A stretch of 64,000 bases of DNA from CAVSRC01 sp963785065 (GCA_963785065.1 CAWATX010000003.1:62001-126000); one strand, 5' to 3'; shown: positions 41,960 through 51,621, numbered from the stretch's first letter. Translations and numbers: made by a program. Notes: a model not told the origin generated them from the sequence alone.

Positions 41960-42217
41960 CGTGAGGCCTCAGTTCGCCCCCTTGGGGCCTCGCTCAGTGT
42001 GCCGCGCGCCCGGTGCCGGGAGTGCTTCCGGCCGGGCGCCCCAACGCATCTGCTCAACGGCGGCAGCATCGGGCATTTCGCAATCCGGTTCAATATCGTC
42101 CCAGGTCCCGCCAAGGGCCGATGGAAACCAACGAAGCGCCATACCGCCGCCAGAAGCGGCAGGCGTTCGTTAACGATTTTGACCGTTACTGGCGAACACC
42201 CTCGCAAAGGGCGCGCG

Positions 42218-43315
42218 ATGCGATTCCATCACCTCGATACGCTGCGTTTCTTCTTCGCCGCCTGCGTCGTCTTCGGGCACGCCGTCGGGTGGATCGGTCC
42301 AGACCGCAATGGCGGCCTGGCGGTCGACTTCTTCTTCATCCTCTCCGGCTTCGTGCTCACCCATCTGCTGTTGCGCGAACCGCTCTCGCCCCGGCAGTTC
42401 CTGCTCGTGCGTGTTGCCCGCATGTGGCCGCTGAACCTGGTCACCGTGCTCGCCATGTGCCTGATCCTGGTGGCTGAGGGCTACTGGCCGGAGCCGGGCG
42501 TGGTGCTGGTCAACACGCTGCTTCTCCAGAACAGCGGCATCATCGACGCGCCGACGCTCAACTGGCCGTCATGGTCGATCTCGGCGGAGATGATCGTCGG
42601 CTTCTTCGTCCTCTACCCGTTGGCCACGCGGCGGTCACCACTGACCGCCATGGCCGCCGTGGCGATTTCGCTGTTCGCCCTCATGCAGCAGCCCGAGCTT
42701 TTCGAGAAGCTGTACTTCCAACCGTTCGGCCCGATCTCGATCGGGCTGGTGCGCTGCATCTTCGGCACCAGCCTCGGCTACCTCGCCTACGAGGCCTATG
42801 TGCGCTACGGGAGCCCTCGCCTGCCCCGCCCGGCGGCAACGGCTCTGCACATTGCAGCGCTCGGCCTGTTCGTGGCGCTGATGGCGCTGCCGCTCGACAA
42901 CGCCGCAAAGGCCGCCGGCATCATCGCCTGCGCCGCCGCGATCTTCGTCATGGCAGCCGAGCCATCCGCAATCACCGGGTTCCTGGCGCACCCCAGGGTC
43001 AGGCTGCTGGGGGCGATCAGCTTCAGCGTCTACATGGTCCACGCGCCGATCCTGACGGCGTTTCGAGGGATGTCGCTCCTGCCCCCGGACGGCGCCTTCA
43101 CCACGGCGATGCAGCAGGGCGCGCCGGCCCCTGCCCTGTGGCACTACGCCATCGCTCTCGCAGCCTTCTTCGCAGCCGTGATCGTGGTGGCGATCGCCGC
43201 CTATCACCTGCTCGAAATGCCGGCCAAGAAGGCGCTGCTCGCCAGCTTCGGCGGCGCCAGGGGCGCACGCCTCAGGCCGGCGGGCCAAGGCGGGTCGGGA
43301 ACCGCCGTCGGCTGA
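42218..43315 (+). CDS. Acyltransferase family 3 membrane protein (OafA/NodX-like)
   Basis: A 365-residue integral membrane O-acyltransferase. The N-terminus MRFHHLDTLRFFFAACVVFGH carries the family motif (Leu-Asp-x-x-R and an intramembrane His), followed by DFFFILSGFVLTHLLL and LVRVARMWPLNLVTVLAM (R/K-R-x-x-R-x-x-P type). About ten helices follow. It probably acetylates a surface polysaccharide. The start at 42218 has AAGG seven bases before; the frame extends upstream without similarity. The 258-base gap before it shows nothing else. Confidence 0.88.
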   Translation: MRFHHLDTLRFFFAACVVFGHAVGWIGPDRNGGLAVDFFFILSGFVLTHLLLREPLSPRQFLLVRVARMWPLNLVTVLAMCLILVAEGYWPEPGVVLVNTLLLQNSGIIDAPTLNWPSWSISAEMIVGFFVLYPLATRRSPLTAMAAVAISLFALMQQPELFEKLYFQPFGPISIGLVRCIFGTSLGYLAYEAYVRYGSPRLPRPAATALHIAALGLFVALMALPLDNAAKAAGIIACAAAIFVMAAEPSAITGFLAHPRVRLLGAISFSVYMVHAPILTAFRGMSLLPPDGAFTTAMQQGAPAPALWHYAIALAAFFAAVIVVAIAAYHLLEMPAKKALLASFGGARGARLRPAGQGGSGTAVG

Positions 43316-43397
43316 CCGGCACCAGCGCGGGCCTATGCGGCCACGCCGTGGATCGTCAGGCTGTCGCCAAAGAGCGTGCTCGCAGGCGCGTCCAAAA

Positions 43398-43425
43398 TGC
43401 GAAAAGCCCCGCCACATGGGCGGGG
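43398..43425 (-). terminator. Terminator hairpin downstream of tRNA-Leu
   Basis: AGCCCCGCC and GGCGGGGCT (43403-43411 and 43417-43425) pair with a 5-base loop; on the minus strand the stem runs into TTTT. It lies 27 bases after the tRNA 3' end. Confidence 0.8.
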
Positions 43426-43451
43426 CTCTGCTGGCTGTTCCGAAAAAGAAA

Positions 43452-43536
43452 TGGTGCGGTCGAGAAGACTCGAACTTCCACGGGTTGCCCCACAGCGACC
43501 TCAACGCTGCGCGTCTACCAGTTCCGCCACGACCGC
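43452..43536 (-). tRNA. tRNA-Leu (anticodon GAG)
   Basis: An 85-base class II tRNA. The acceptor stem GCGGTCG pairs with CGACCGC, followed by discriminator A and an encoded CCA. The D arm is GCGGAACTGGTAGACGCGC. The anticodon stem CAGCG/CGCTG holds the loop TTGAGGT with anticodon GAG. A long variable arm (GTGGGGCAACCCGTG) and the T-arm GAAGTTCGAGTCTTC follow. The long variable arm and anticodon define leucine (codons CUC/CUU). Confidence 0.95.
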
Positions 43537-43691
43537 CGGAAAAGCGGGCTCCATGTAACAAATCGCCGTTTGCCGCACAAGGCGAACCGCAGCCCGCGCT
43601 GCACGAACCGCAAACCCTACCCCTGCTGCGCCCGAGTCCCTACATTGGCGGACGGAGGACGGCCCGTCCTTGGATGAAGTAGACGCCGCAT

Positions 43692-44423
43692 ATGTCTGAC
43701 TCTTTGACCGAATCGGCGCTGGACGCGCCCCTGGCGCGCTCGATGCGCCCGCGCCCCGGCAGCCCGCCGGTCGAATGGGCGATCAGCGACGGCCCGGTCG
43801 ACTATGACGCGGCGGTCGCCGCCATGGAGGCGCGGGTCGCCGCCATCCGTGCGGGCACGCCGTCCGAACGCGTGTGGCTCACCGAGCACCCGCCGATCTA
43901 CACCGCCGGCACCAGCGCCAGGGAGGCCGATCTGCTGGCGCCTGACCGTTTCCCGGTCTACCGCTCCGGGCGCGGCGGCCAATACACCTATCACGGCCCC
44001 GGCCAACGCGTGGCCTATCTGATGCTCGACCTCGCCCGCCGGCAGCAGGACCTCAGGCTCTTCGTCCACACCCTGGAAGCGTGGATCATCAACACGCTTG
44101 CCGCCTTCAACATCGCCGCCGGCCGGCGCGAGGGCGCGGTCGGCATCTGGGTGAAGCGCCCCGAAAAGGGGCTCGGCCGCGAGGACAAGATCGCCGCCAT
44201 CGGCATCCGCGTGCGCCGCTGGGTGACCTTCCACGGCATCGCCCTCAACGTTGATCCGGTGCTGGAGCATTTTTCCGGCATCGTGCCCTGCGGCATCAGC
44301 GGCCAGGGCGTCACCAGCCTTGTCGATCTCGGCATTCCGGTCAGCATGGAAGAGGTCGACAGCGTGCTGAGAAGCGAGTTCGAGGCGCTGTTCGGCCCTA
44401 CTCGGTCGTCGGCAGCTGGGTGA
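43692..44423 (+). CDS. lipB: LipB, lipoyl(octanoyl) transferase
   Basis: A 243-residue enzyme that transfers octanoate from acyl carrier protein to the lipoyl domains of dehydrogenase complexes. RSGRGGQYTYHGPGQRVAYLML is the signature; Lys166 (EDKIAAIGIRVRRWVTFHG) and Cys200 (GIVPCGISGQGVTSL) form the acyl-transfer dyad. A 30-residue N-terminal extension precedes the core. The last 26 bases overlap the convergent acylphosphatase gene. Confidence 0.96.
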   Translation: MSDSLTESALDAPLARSMRPRPGSPPVEWAISDGPVDYDAAVAAMEARVAAIRAGTPSERVWLTEHPPIYTAGTSAREADLLAPDRFPVYRSGRGGQYTYHGPGQRVAYLMLDLARRQQDLRLFVHTLEAWIINTLAAFNIAAGRREGAVGIWVKRPEKGLGREDKIAAIGIRVRRWVTFHGIALNVDPVLEHFSGIVPCGISGQGVTSLVDLGIPVSMEEVDSVLRSEFEALFGPTRSSAAG

Positions 44424-44682
44424 AGCGGGTCAGATCCGGCCCAGCATAGTCGCTGACCACGACGTCGCGCACATCGGCCAGCGCCGGACCCTGACGGCAT
44501 TCGGCGATCATCGCCGATATGGCCTCGCTCTCGCCGATGAAGACGGCCTCGACAGTCCGGTCGCGCCGGTTGCGCACCCAGCCGGCGACCTGGTGACGAA
44601 AGGCCTGCTGCGCAATGAAGGCGCGGTAGCCAACGCCCTGCACGCGGCCCTTGATGACCACCCGGATCGCCCGCTCAAGCAT
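44398..44682 (-). CDS. Acylphosphatase
   Basis: A 94-residue enzyme hydrolysing acyl phosphates. The catalytic pair is visible: Arg in GRVQGVGYRAFIAQQA and Asn in VAGWVRNRRDRTVEAVF. The start at 44682 (MLERAIRVVIKG) fits the family. The 3' end overlaps lipB by 26 bases on the other strand. It is divergent from the TIR-nSTAND gene with an 89-base gap, which must contain both promoters. Confidence 0.93.
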   Translation of the reverse strand: MLERAIRVVIKGRVQGVGYRAFIAQQAFRHQVAGWVRNRRDRTVEAVFIGESEAISAMIAECRQGPALADVRDVVVSDYAGPDLTRFTQLPTTE

Positions 44683-44771
44683 CAGCCAACTCCCCCGTTG
44701 CCCCCATGTTGCCCTTGTCATTACCATAGTGCGTTTGGAGGCCGGTACAGCCACCGGGAGAACCCTGTAGA

Positions 44772-47700
44772 TTGGCGCGCATCTTTCTCAGCCATTCCAG
44801 CGCCAATGACGTCGAGGCCGTGGCACTCAGCGACTGGCTGACCACGGAAGGCTGGGACGATTATTTCCTCGATCTCGATCCCGAGCGCGGCATCGCCGCC
44901 GGCGAGCGCTGGGAGCGCCGCCTGCACGAGGCCGCGAACCGCTGCGAGGCGGTGCTCTTTCTGGTCAGTCGCGCCTGGCTCGATTCGCCCTGGTGCCTGA
45001 AGGAATTCACCCTCGCCCAGAAGCTCAACAAGCGCACCTTCTGCGTGCTGATCGAGGATCTGGCGGTCGCCGACCTGCCGCCCGAGCTGACCGCCACCTG
45101 GCAACTGGTCAACCTCGCCGCCGGCGCCGACCACCGCATGATCCGCGCCACGCTGCCCGACGGGCGCGAGGCGCATGTCACCTTCTCCGAGGCCGGGCTT
45201 TCCCGCCTGAAGACCGGGCTGACGCGCGCCGGGCTCGACGCGCGCTTCTTCGCCTGGCCACCCGAGGACGAGCCCGACCGGCCGCCCTATCGCGGGCTGA
45301 AGGCCCTGGAAGCGGAGGACGCCGGCATCTTCTACGGCCGCGAGGCGCCGACCATCGAGGCGCTCGACCGCCTGCGCGGCCTCGCCGAGGCGGCACCACC
45401 ACGGCTGATGGCAATCCTGGCCGCATCCGGCGCCGGCAAGTCGTCGTTCCTGCGCGCCGGTCTGGTGCCGCGGTTGCAGCGCGACGAGCGCGACTTCCTG
45501 ATGCTGCCGATCGTGCGGCCGGAACGCCGGGCGCTCACCGGCGAGACCGGCCTGCTGCACGCACTGGAAGAGGCGAGCCGGGCCGCGGGCCTGCGCCACA
45601 GCCGCGCCGAGCTGCGCACCGCCATGAGCGACGCCACGGCGCTCGCCGCCATCATCGACGGCATGACCAAGGCCACCGGACAGACGGAGAGCGACGGCAG
45701 CAATGCCGGCGCGCCGCGCGCGGTGCTGGCCATCGATCAGGCGGAGGAGCTGTTCCTCGCCGAAGGCGCCGAGGAGGCCAGCGCCTTTCTGACGCTCATC
45801 GGCGAACTGGCCAAGGCGCCCGATTCGAACCTGATCGTCATCTTCACCATCCGCTCCGACTCCTTCGAGCGCCTGCAGACGGTGCCCGAGGCCGAGGGCC
45901 TGCAGCCCTTCAGCCTGCAGCCGATGCCGCGCGGCGCCTACCAGACGGTGATTGAGGGACCGGCAAGGCGCCTCGCCGACACGCCGCGGGCGCTCGCCAT
46001 CGAGCCGGCGCTGACCGCGGCGCTGCTTGCCGACATCGAGGATGGCGGCGGCAAGGACGCGCTGCCGCTGCTCGCCTTCACGCTTGAGCGGCTCTACCTC
46101 GAATATGGCGGCAGCGGCCGGCTGACGCTCGCCGCCTATCGCGAACTGGGCGGCATCAGCGGATCGATCGAGGCGGCCGTCGAAGGCGCGCTTCGTTCCG
46201 CCGACAGCGACCCAGCGGTGCCCAAGGAGCGCACTGCGCGCCTGGCGCTGCTCCGCCGCGCCCTCATCCCGTGGCTCGCCGGCATCGACACCGAGACCGG
46301 CCAGCCACGCCGCCGCGTCGCCCACCTCTCCGAGATTCCGGCGGAGGCACGGCCGCTGGTCGAGCATCTGATCACGGCGCGGCTGCTCGCCACCGACGTG
46401 GCGCCCGAGAGCGGCGAGCGCACCATCGAGCCGGCGCATGAGGCCCTGCTCCGCCAATGGGGCCTGCTGCAGGGCTGGCTGGAGGAGGATTTCGCCGCGC
46501 TGGCGACGCTGGAAGGCATCAAGCGCGCCGCCCGCGACTGGGCAGCCAACGCCCGCGACGACGCCTGGCTGGCGCACAGCGCCGGACGGCTGGAGGACGC
46601 CGAGGCGGTGGCCCGCCGGGAGGATTTCGCCGGGCTGATCGAGGCAAGCGATCGCGCCTATCTCGACGCGGCCAGAGCGCTCGACACCGCCCGGCGCAAC
46701 CGCGAACTGGAAGAGGCAAAGAAACTCGCCGAAGCCGAACGGCAGGCCGCCGAGCGCCAGCGGCTGGTGGCACAGCGCACGCGCATCGGCCTGATCGTGG
46801 CGAGCCTGCTGGCGCTGGTTGCCATCGGCCTCGGCCTCTACGGCTTTCAGCAGGCCAATCTGGCGACGGCCAAAAGCGAAGAGGCCCGCAAGAGCGCCGC
46901 CCGCCTCTCGGTCAGCGTCGCCACCGGGCTCATCGACCAGGGCGCCACCTCGGAAGCGGCGCTCCTGCTCCTCAATGCCGCGCAGTCCTTCGACAGCAAC
47001 ACCGTCTCCGACGCCATGCTGATCGCCTTCCACAAGCTGAACGAGGCGATGGCGCGCAAGACCGTCTATGGCCTGCCGCCCGGCACGGTGGGCGTCGAAG
47101 GTTTCGATGCGCTCTACTTCGTCGATGCCGCCAACAACGACATATTGCGCTTTGACGGCACCGCACCGCCGGCGATCGTCTATGATGGCGATCCGAAGGC
47201 TTCGCCAATCGAGCGGCTGGGCGTCTCGAGAGACGGCAAGACGCAGTTCATCGTGCGCAAGGACCGCAGCGTCGACCGGGCCAAGGCCGGCGGCGAAGCG
47301 GTCACCGTTGGCCGTCTGCCGCCACCGCAGAAGAACGCAGAGCGCATCTACTCCACCGAGCAGGTCACGATTGCGCCGGACGGACTGGTCATGGCCGACC
47401 AGTCCTTCTTCACCGCCGCCGACGCCAGCAACGGCCCGGCCGGTTTCTTCATCAGCCTGCTCGATGCGACCACCGGCCAGTCCCTGTCCGGCATCGGCCG
47501 CGACGACAACCTCGCCTTCCGCCTGCGCTATCTGACCGACGGCGCTCACCGCTACATCTATTCGGGCGTGGCCGGAGATGCCTACCAGATCATCCCGGAT
47601 GGCCAGTCGCTGAAGATGCAGCCGGTTGCCCTGTCGGCCGACGATCTCGCCCGCCTTCGGGCAACCGCGTGCTTCGCGGCCGGATATGAGCCCGTTCCTG

Positions 47701-48974
47701 ACCCGGTGCCGACACTGACCTTTGCCGACAAGGCCTACGGCGACCGCTGTTTCGCGTTTGGCGACAAGGCTGTCCACACCTACTCCACGGAGACCGTTCC
47801 CACCGGCTACTTCGCCGTGGCCACCGACGCCCAAGGCGGCCGGAAGGATCTCCAGGCAGTCCTCCGCCGCGTGACCCACGACCTCGTTCGCCAGAACCCC
47901 GCCTGGATCGGCGGCGACGCGGAACTCGGTGACTACGCCGCTTTGGTCAACCGCGACCTCATCGTCTTCAACGAGAGCGGAATCGATTTCCTCCAGAAGC
48001 ACCTGACCGAACCGGGGCCGGCGCGCTTTCTCGGCAATGGCCGGTTGGCGGTGGCCGAGCCCGGCGCCAACCAGGTGATCGTCTACGACCTCATCCGCCG
48101 CGGCCTGCGCAGCACCATCGCCCATGCCGGCGCGGCCGACCTGATCGCCGGGAAGTCCAAGCTTGTCCGGCTCAACAAGGGAACCTGCGTCGGCGGGTTC
48201 GTTCCGCTCACCGTCGCGGTCGATTACGACACCACACTGCCCGACGGCACCCGGATCACTCTGACGCCCAGCAACAACCCGCTGCTCGACGGCGACCGGC
48301 TGACGGTCACCATCACCGCCAAAGGCAAGAGCCAGGCGATCCTTGCCGAAAGCGCCAGCAGCACCGGCGTCTGTGCGCAATTCTCCGCCGACTGGACGCG
48401 CATGGTGCTCTTCGACGAGAACGACTTCAGCGTCGGCATCTACGACATGGACCGCATGCGCGCCACCGGGACCATCGACGGCGCCAAGGTGGCCGAGTTG
48501 CCGGCGGGCCGCTACACGTCGGCCTTCCCGGTCGGCCCCGACCACGACATCATCGCCACCGACGGCACACACACGGTGCTGCGCTGGCACCAGGACCCGC
48601 ACAGCGGTGCCTGGTCGAGCCGACAAATCTATACCGGCGACAATCCGATCACCTATGCCGAGCCTGACGCCACCGGCAACCGCCTGCTGCTCACCGAAAA
48701 CCTCGGCGCCAGTGTCAGTGTCGGCTTTCTCTACTCGGTTGCAGCGCACCAGCGCTGGATCGAGCTCGGCACCGGCTCGAAATTCGAGGAAGTCTTCTCC
48801 GACGACCTCGGCATTGTGGCGGGCCCAGGTAAACCGCAGACGTTCATCCGCCAGCCGACATTCGACCAGCTCGTCAAGGAGACCGATGGCCGGCTGCCGG
48901 CATCATGCCGGCCGCGCGAAGCCGGCGCCTACGACACCTCGCCATGCTGGCCGAGCCAGCTCGGCGGACAGTGA
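44772..48974 (+). CDS. TIR-nSTAND1 NTPase with transmembrane helix and propeller-like C-terminus (candidate defence receptor)
   Basis: A 1400-residue protein. Residues 1-135 are a TIR domain: MARIFLSHSSANDVEA, then SPWCLKEF with Glu78 at the catalytic position of NAD-cleaving TIRs. After a GIFYGRE linker comes an nSTAND1-type NTPase: Walker A ASGAGKSSFLRAGL (about 217-230), Walker B VLAIDQAEELF (318-328), and a helical end with EPAHEALLRQWGLL. A coiled coil (RNRELEEAKKLAEAERQ) leads to one transmembrane helix (about 672-692, IGLIVASLLALVAIGLGLYGF). The last 700 residues have short beta motifs such as FLGNGRLAVAEPGANQVIVYDL, like a degenerate beta-propeller. Start is TTG with GGGAGAA nine bases before. 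By family analogy the C-terminus senses, the NTPase assembles and the TIR degrades NAD; this is inference. Confidence 0.85.
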   Translation: MARIFLSHSSANDVEAVALSDWLTTEGWDDYFLDLDPERGIAAGERWERRLHEAANRCEAVLFLVSRAWLDSPWCLKEFTLAQKLNKRTFCVLIEDLAVADLPPELTATWQLVNLAAGADHRMIRATLPDGREAHVTFSEAGLSRLKTGLTRAGLDARFFAWPPEDEPDRPPYRGLKALEAEDAGIFYGREAPTIEALDRLRGLAEAAPPRLMAILAASGAGKSSFLRAGLVPRLQRDERDFLMLPIVRPERRALTGETGLLHALEEASRAAGLRHSRAELRTAMSDATALAAIIDGMTKATGQTESDGSNAGAPRAVLAIDQAEELFLAEGAEEASAFLTLIGELAKAPDSNLIVIFTIRSDSFERLQTVPEAEGLQPFSLQPMPRGAYQTVIEGPARRLADTPRALAIEPALTAALLADIEDGGGKDALPLLAFTLERLYLEYGGSGRLTLAAYRELGGISGSIEAAVEGALRSADSDPAVPKERTARLALLRRALIPWLAGIDTETGQPRRRVAHLSEIPAEARPLVEHLITARLLATDVAPESGERTIEPAHEALLRQWGLLQGWLEEDFAALATLEGIKRAARDWAANARDDAWLAHSAGRLEDAEAVARREDFAGLIEASDRAYLDAARALDTARRNRELEEAKKLAEAERQAAERQRLVAQRTRIGLIVASLLALVAIGLGLYGFQQANLATAKSEEARKSAARLSVSVATGLIDQGATSEAALLLLNAAQSFDSNTVSDAMLIAFHKLNEAMARKTVYGLPPGTVGVEGFDALYFVDAANNDILRFDGTAPPAIVYDGDPKASPIERLGVSRDGKTQFIVRKDRSVDRAKAGGEAVTVGRLPPPQKNAERIYSTEQVTIAPDGLVMADQSFFTAADASNGPAGFFISLLDATTGQSLSGIGRDDNLAFRLRYLTDGAHRYIYSGVAGDAYQIIPDGQSLKMQPVALSADDLARLRATACFAAGYEPVPDPVPTLTFADKAYGDRCFAFGDKAVHTYSTETVPTGYFAVATDAQGGRKDLQAVLRRVTHDLVRQNPAWIGGDAELGDYAALVNRDLIVFNESGIDFLQKHLTEPGPARFLGNGRLAVAEPGANQVIVYDLIRRGLRSTIAHAGAADLIAGKSKLVRLNKGTCVGGFVPLTVAVDYDTTLPDGTRITLTPSNNPLLDGDRLTVTITAKGKSQAILAESASSTGVCAQFSADWTRMVLFDENDFSVGIYDMDRMRATGTIDGAKVAELPAGRYTSAFPVGPDHDIIATDGTHTVLRWHQDPHSGAWSSRQIYTGDNPITYAEPDATGNRLLLTENLGASVSVGFLYSVAAHQRWIELGTGSKFEEVFSDDLGIVAGPGKPQTFIRQPTFDQLVKETDGRLPASCRPREAGAYDTSPCWPSQLGGQ

Positions 48975-48986
48975 AGCGCGGGCCGG

Positions 48987-49607
48987 ATGCGCCTGATCGC
49001 CAAGCCCGGCATTCTGATCCTCGCGCCCGACGACGCGGCCGAGGCCGACACGCTGGGCGCCCTCGGCCAGGCACAGGCCGGCCGTGCCTATCTGCTCTCC
49101 CATTCCGGCAGCGGCATCCAGCTCATCGATCTCGGGCCCGAGGACGAGGCGCGCGCCCGGCCGATCAACATCACCGCCGACGCGCCGCCGCCCTTCGACC
49201 TCATCTCCAATTTCGCCCACACGCCCTTCGAACTCGACGGCGCGCGCTTTGCCAGCGTCGAAGGCTTCTGGCAGTCGCTGCGCGTGGACGACCCGGCCGA
49301 GCGCACCCGCATTGCCGCGCTCCACGGCACCGATGCCAAGCGCGCCACCGGCACCGCCGCCCGGCGCGAGACGTTCGTCCATGGCGGCAGGACCATCCAC
49401 GCCGGCACCTACGCACACTGGCGGCTGATGCGCCGCGCCGTCATCGCCAAGTTCGCGCAGAACGCCGAGGCCCGGGCGGCACTGCTGGCAACCGGCACGC
49501 GGCCGCTGACCCACAAGGTGCGGTCGGACAGCCGCACCATCCCCGGCGTCATCATGGCCGACATCTGGATGGCGGTGCGCCGGCGGATCAGGCGCGAAGC
49601 GCGCTGA
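48987..49607 (+). CDS. NADAR-domain protein coupled to the TIR-nSTAND gene
   Basis: A 206-residue protein with a divergent NADAR (YbiA/DUF1768-type) domain: DLISNFAHTPFELDGARFASVEGFWQ, then AKRATGTAARR, HWRLMRRAVIAKFAQNAEARAALLATG and a C-terminal IPGVIMADIWMAV. The usual SEH motif is SVEG here. About 65 N-terminal residues are an extra region. NADAR proteins act on ADP-ribose-type substrates; some reverse guanine ADP-ribosylation as antitoxins of DarT-like enzymes. The ATG lies 12 bases after the TIR gene stop on the same strand, so the two are probably one operon. It may clear a TIR product or protect the host. Confidence 0.75.
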   Translation: MRLIAKPGILILAPDDAAEADTLGALGQAQAGRAYLLSHSGSGIQLIDLGPEDEARARPINITADAPPPFDLISNFAHTPFELDGARFASVEGFWQSLRVDDPAERTRIAALHGTDAKRATGTAARRETFVHGGRTIHAGTYAHWRLMRRAVIAKFAQNAEARAALLATGTRPLTHKVRSDSRTIPGVIMADIWMAVRRRIRREAR

Positions 49608-49611
49608 CGCC

Positions 49612-51621
49612 TCAGGCGAACTCCATGATCACCGCATCGAAGGCGAGCGTATCGCCCGGCTTGACGACGATCTTCTTGACCGTGCCGTCGCGCTCGGCGC
49701 GCAAGACGTTCTCCATCTTCATCGCCTCGACCACCGCCAGGATGTCGCCGACGCGCACCTCCTGACCTTCGGCCGCGTCGATGGCGACGACCAGGCCGGG
49801 CATCGGGCAGCGCAACTGATTGGCCGAGTGCTTCTTCTTCTTTTCCGGCATCATGCGGTCGAGCTCGGCGACCCGCGGCGTCATCACCCGCGCCGTCGCC
49901 GCGATGCCGCGGCTCGACAGGTGGACGCCGCCGTCAGCCGCCCGCACCTGGACGTTCACCGCGTGGCCGCCGATGGTGCCCGACCACAACACCTCGCCCG
50001 GTCGCCAGTCGGAAGCGATCATGACCGGCGCGCCGCCGTCATGGACCATGCTGAGACTGCCAGGCTCGGCGGCCGGCTCGACGTGAAGCGCGAAATGGGT
50101 GCCGCCGATGGCCACCGACCAGTCGCTGCGCCAGGCGCTTCCCTCCCCGTTCAGCCGGCCCTTGAAGGCGCGGAACTTGTGGCGGCGGGTGAGATCGATG
50201 GCCAGCGCCACCATCGCCATGCGGGCGAGCGTCACCGGATCGAGCGCGGCAGCGGCGAAGCCGTGCGGATATTCCTCGCTGACGAAGGCGGTGGAGAGAT
50301 CGCCCTTCTGCCAGCGCGGATTTTCCATGATCGCCGACAGGAAAGAGAGATTGTTGGCGACGCCGTCGACCACGAAGCAGTCGAGCGCGTCGGCCATCGC
50401 TTCGACGGCGGCAGCGCGGTCCGGCCCGTGGGTGATGAGCTTGGCAATCAGCGGGTCGAAATAGACGGGAATCGTGATGTCCTCGCGGACGCCGTCGTCG
50501 ACGCGCACCGCCGTGCCGTCGGCCCGCCGCCCGTCGCGCGGCGGCCGGTAACGGCTGATCTGGCCGATCGAGGGGATGAAGTTGCGCGTCGGATCCTCGG
50601 CATAGAGGCGCGATTCGACTGCCCAGCCATTGAAGCGCACCTCGTCCTGGGTGATCGCCAGCCGTTCGCCGGCGGCAACCCGGATCATCTGTTCGACGAT
50701 GTCGAGGCCGGTGATGAACTCGGTCACCGGATGCTCCACCTGCAGGCGGGTGTTCATCTCGAGGAAGTAGAAGTGGCGATCGGCCCCGAGGATGAACTCC
50801 ACCGTGCCGGCCGAGTCGTAGTGCACTGCCTTGGCCAGCGCCACCGCCTGCGCCCCCATCGCGGCGCGCAGTTCCGCATCGACCGCGGTCGACGGTGCCT
50901 CCTCGATGATCTTCTGGTTGCGCCGCTGGATGGAGCATTCGCGCTCGCCGAGGTGGATGATGTTGCCGTGGCGATCGCCCAGCACCTGGATCTCCACGTG
51001 GCGCGGATTTTCGATGTAGCGTTCGATGAAGATGCGGTCGTCGCCGAAGGAAGAGCGCGCCTCGGAGCGCGCCGCGCGCACGCCATCGCTCACCTCGTTC
51101 TCGGCCCAGGCGATACGCATGCCCTTGCCGCCGCCGCCGGCCGACGCCTTGATCATTACCGGCAGGCCGATCTCGCGGGCGACCGCGATCGCCGCCGCGT
51201 CGTCTTCGATCTCGCCGAGGTGGCCGGGCACCGTCGAGACGCCAGCCGCGGCCGCCAGCTTCTTCGATTCGATCTTGTCGCCGAGCACCGAGATGGCGCC
51301 AACATTGGGCCCGATGAAGGTGATGCCGGCGGTATCCAGCGCCATCGCGAAGCCGGCGCGCTCAGACAGGAAGCCATAGCCCGGATGCACCGCGTCGGCC
51401 CCGGTCTGGTGGGCCGCCGCGATGATCCTGTCGATCATCAGATAGGAGGTGGCGGCCGGTGGCGGGCCGATGTTGACCGCCTCGTCGGCCATCGCCACGT
51501 GCAGCGCCTCGTGGTCGGCGTCGCAATAGACGGCCACCGTCGCGAGCCCCATGCGCTTCGCGGTGCGGATGATGCGACAGGCGATTTCGCCGCGGTTGGC
51601 GATGAGGATCTTGCTGAACAC
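49612..51621 (-). CDS. pccA: Propionyl-CoA carboxylase alpha subunit (biotin carboxylase + BCCP)
   Basis: A 669-residue biotin-dependent carboxylase subunit. The N-terminus MFSKILIANRGEIACRIIRT and the ATP-grasp glycine loop KASAGGGGKGMRI are biotin carboxylase motifs, followed by ERECSIQRRNQKIIEEAPS and FLEMNTRLQVEHPVTE. A BT-like linker and a C-terminal biotinyl domain with AMKMENVLRA (Lys carries biotin) complete it. The arrangement and length match PccA rather than methylcrotonyl-CoA or pyruvate carboxylase, though a related acyl-CoA carboxylase cannot be excluded. The beta subunit is not in the window. It is convergent with NADAR, four bases apart. Confidence 0.92.
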   Translation of the reverse strand: MFSKILIANRGEIACRIIRTAKRMGLATVAVYCDADHEALHVAMADEAVNIGPPPAATSYLMIDRIIAAAHQTGADAVHPGYGFLSERAGFAMALDTAGITFIGPNVGAISVLGDKIESKKLAAAAGVSTVPGHLGEIEDDAAAIAVAREIGLPVMIKASAGGGGKGMRIAWAENEVSDGVRAARSEARSSFGDDRIFIERYIENPRHVEIQVLGDRHGNIIHLGERECSIQRRNQKIIEEAPSTAVDAELRAAMGAQAVALAKAVHYDSAGTVEFILGADRHFYFLEMNTRLQVEHPVTEFITGLDIVEQMIRVAAGERLAITQDEVRFNGWAVESRLYAEDPTRNFIPSIGQISRYRPPRDGRRADGTAVRVDDGVREDITIPVYFDPLIAKLITHGPDRAAAVEAMADALDCFVVDGVANNLSFLSAIMENPRWQKGDLSTAFVSEEYPHGFAAAALDPVTLARMAMVALAIDLTRRHKFRAFKGRLNGEGSAWRSDWSVAIGGTHFALHVEPAAEPGSLSMVHDGGAPVMIASDWRPGEVLWSGTIGGHAVNVQVRAADGGVHLSSRGIAATARVMTPRVAELDRMMPEKKKKHSANQLRCPMPGLVVAIDAAEGQEVRVGDILAVVEAMKMENVLRAERDGTVKKIVVKPGDTLAFDAVIMEFA

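Noticed and set aside
44721..48749. A very long open frame (over 1300 codons) antisense to the first TIR-nSTAND gene
   Set aside because: It is a mirror effect of GC-rich codon use. It has no recognisable domains, an odd Gly/Arg/Leu-rich composition, and the sense frame has clear TIR and NTPase motifs.
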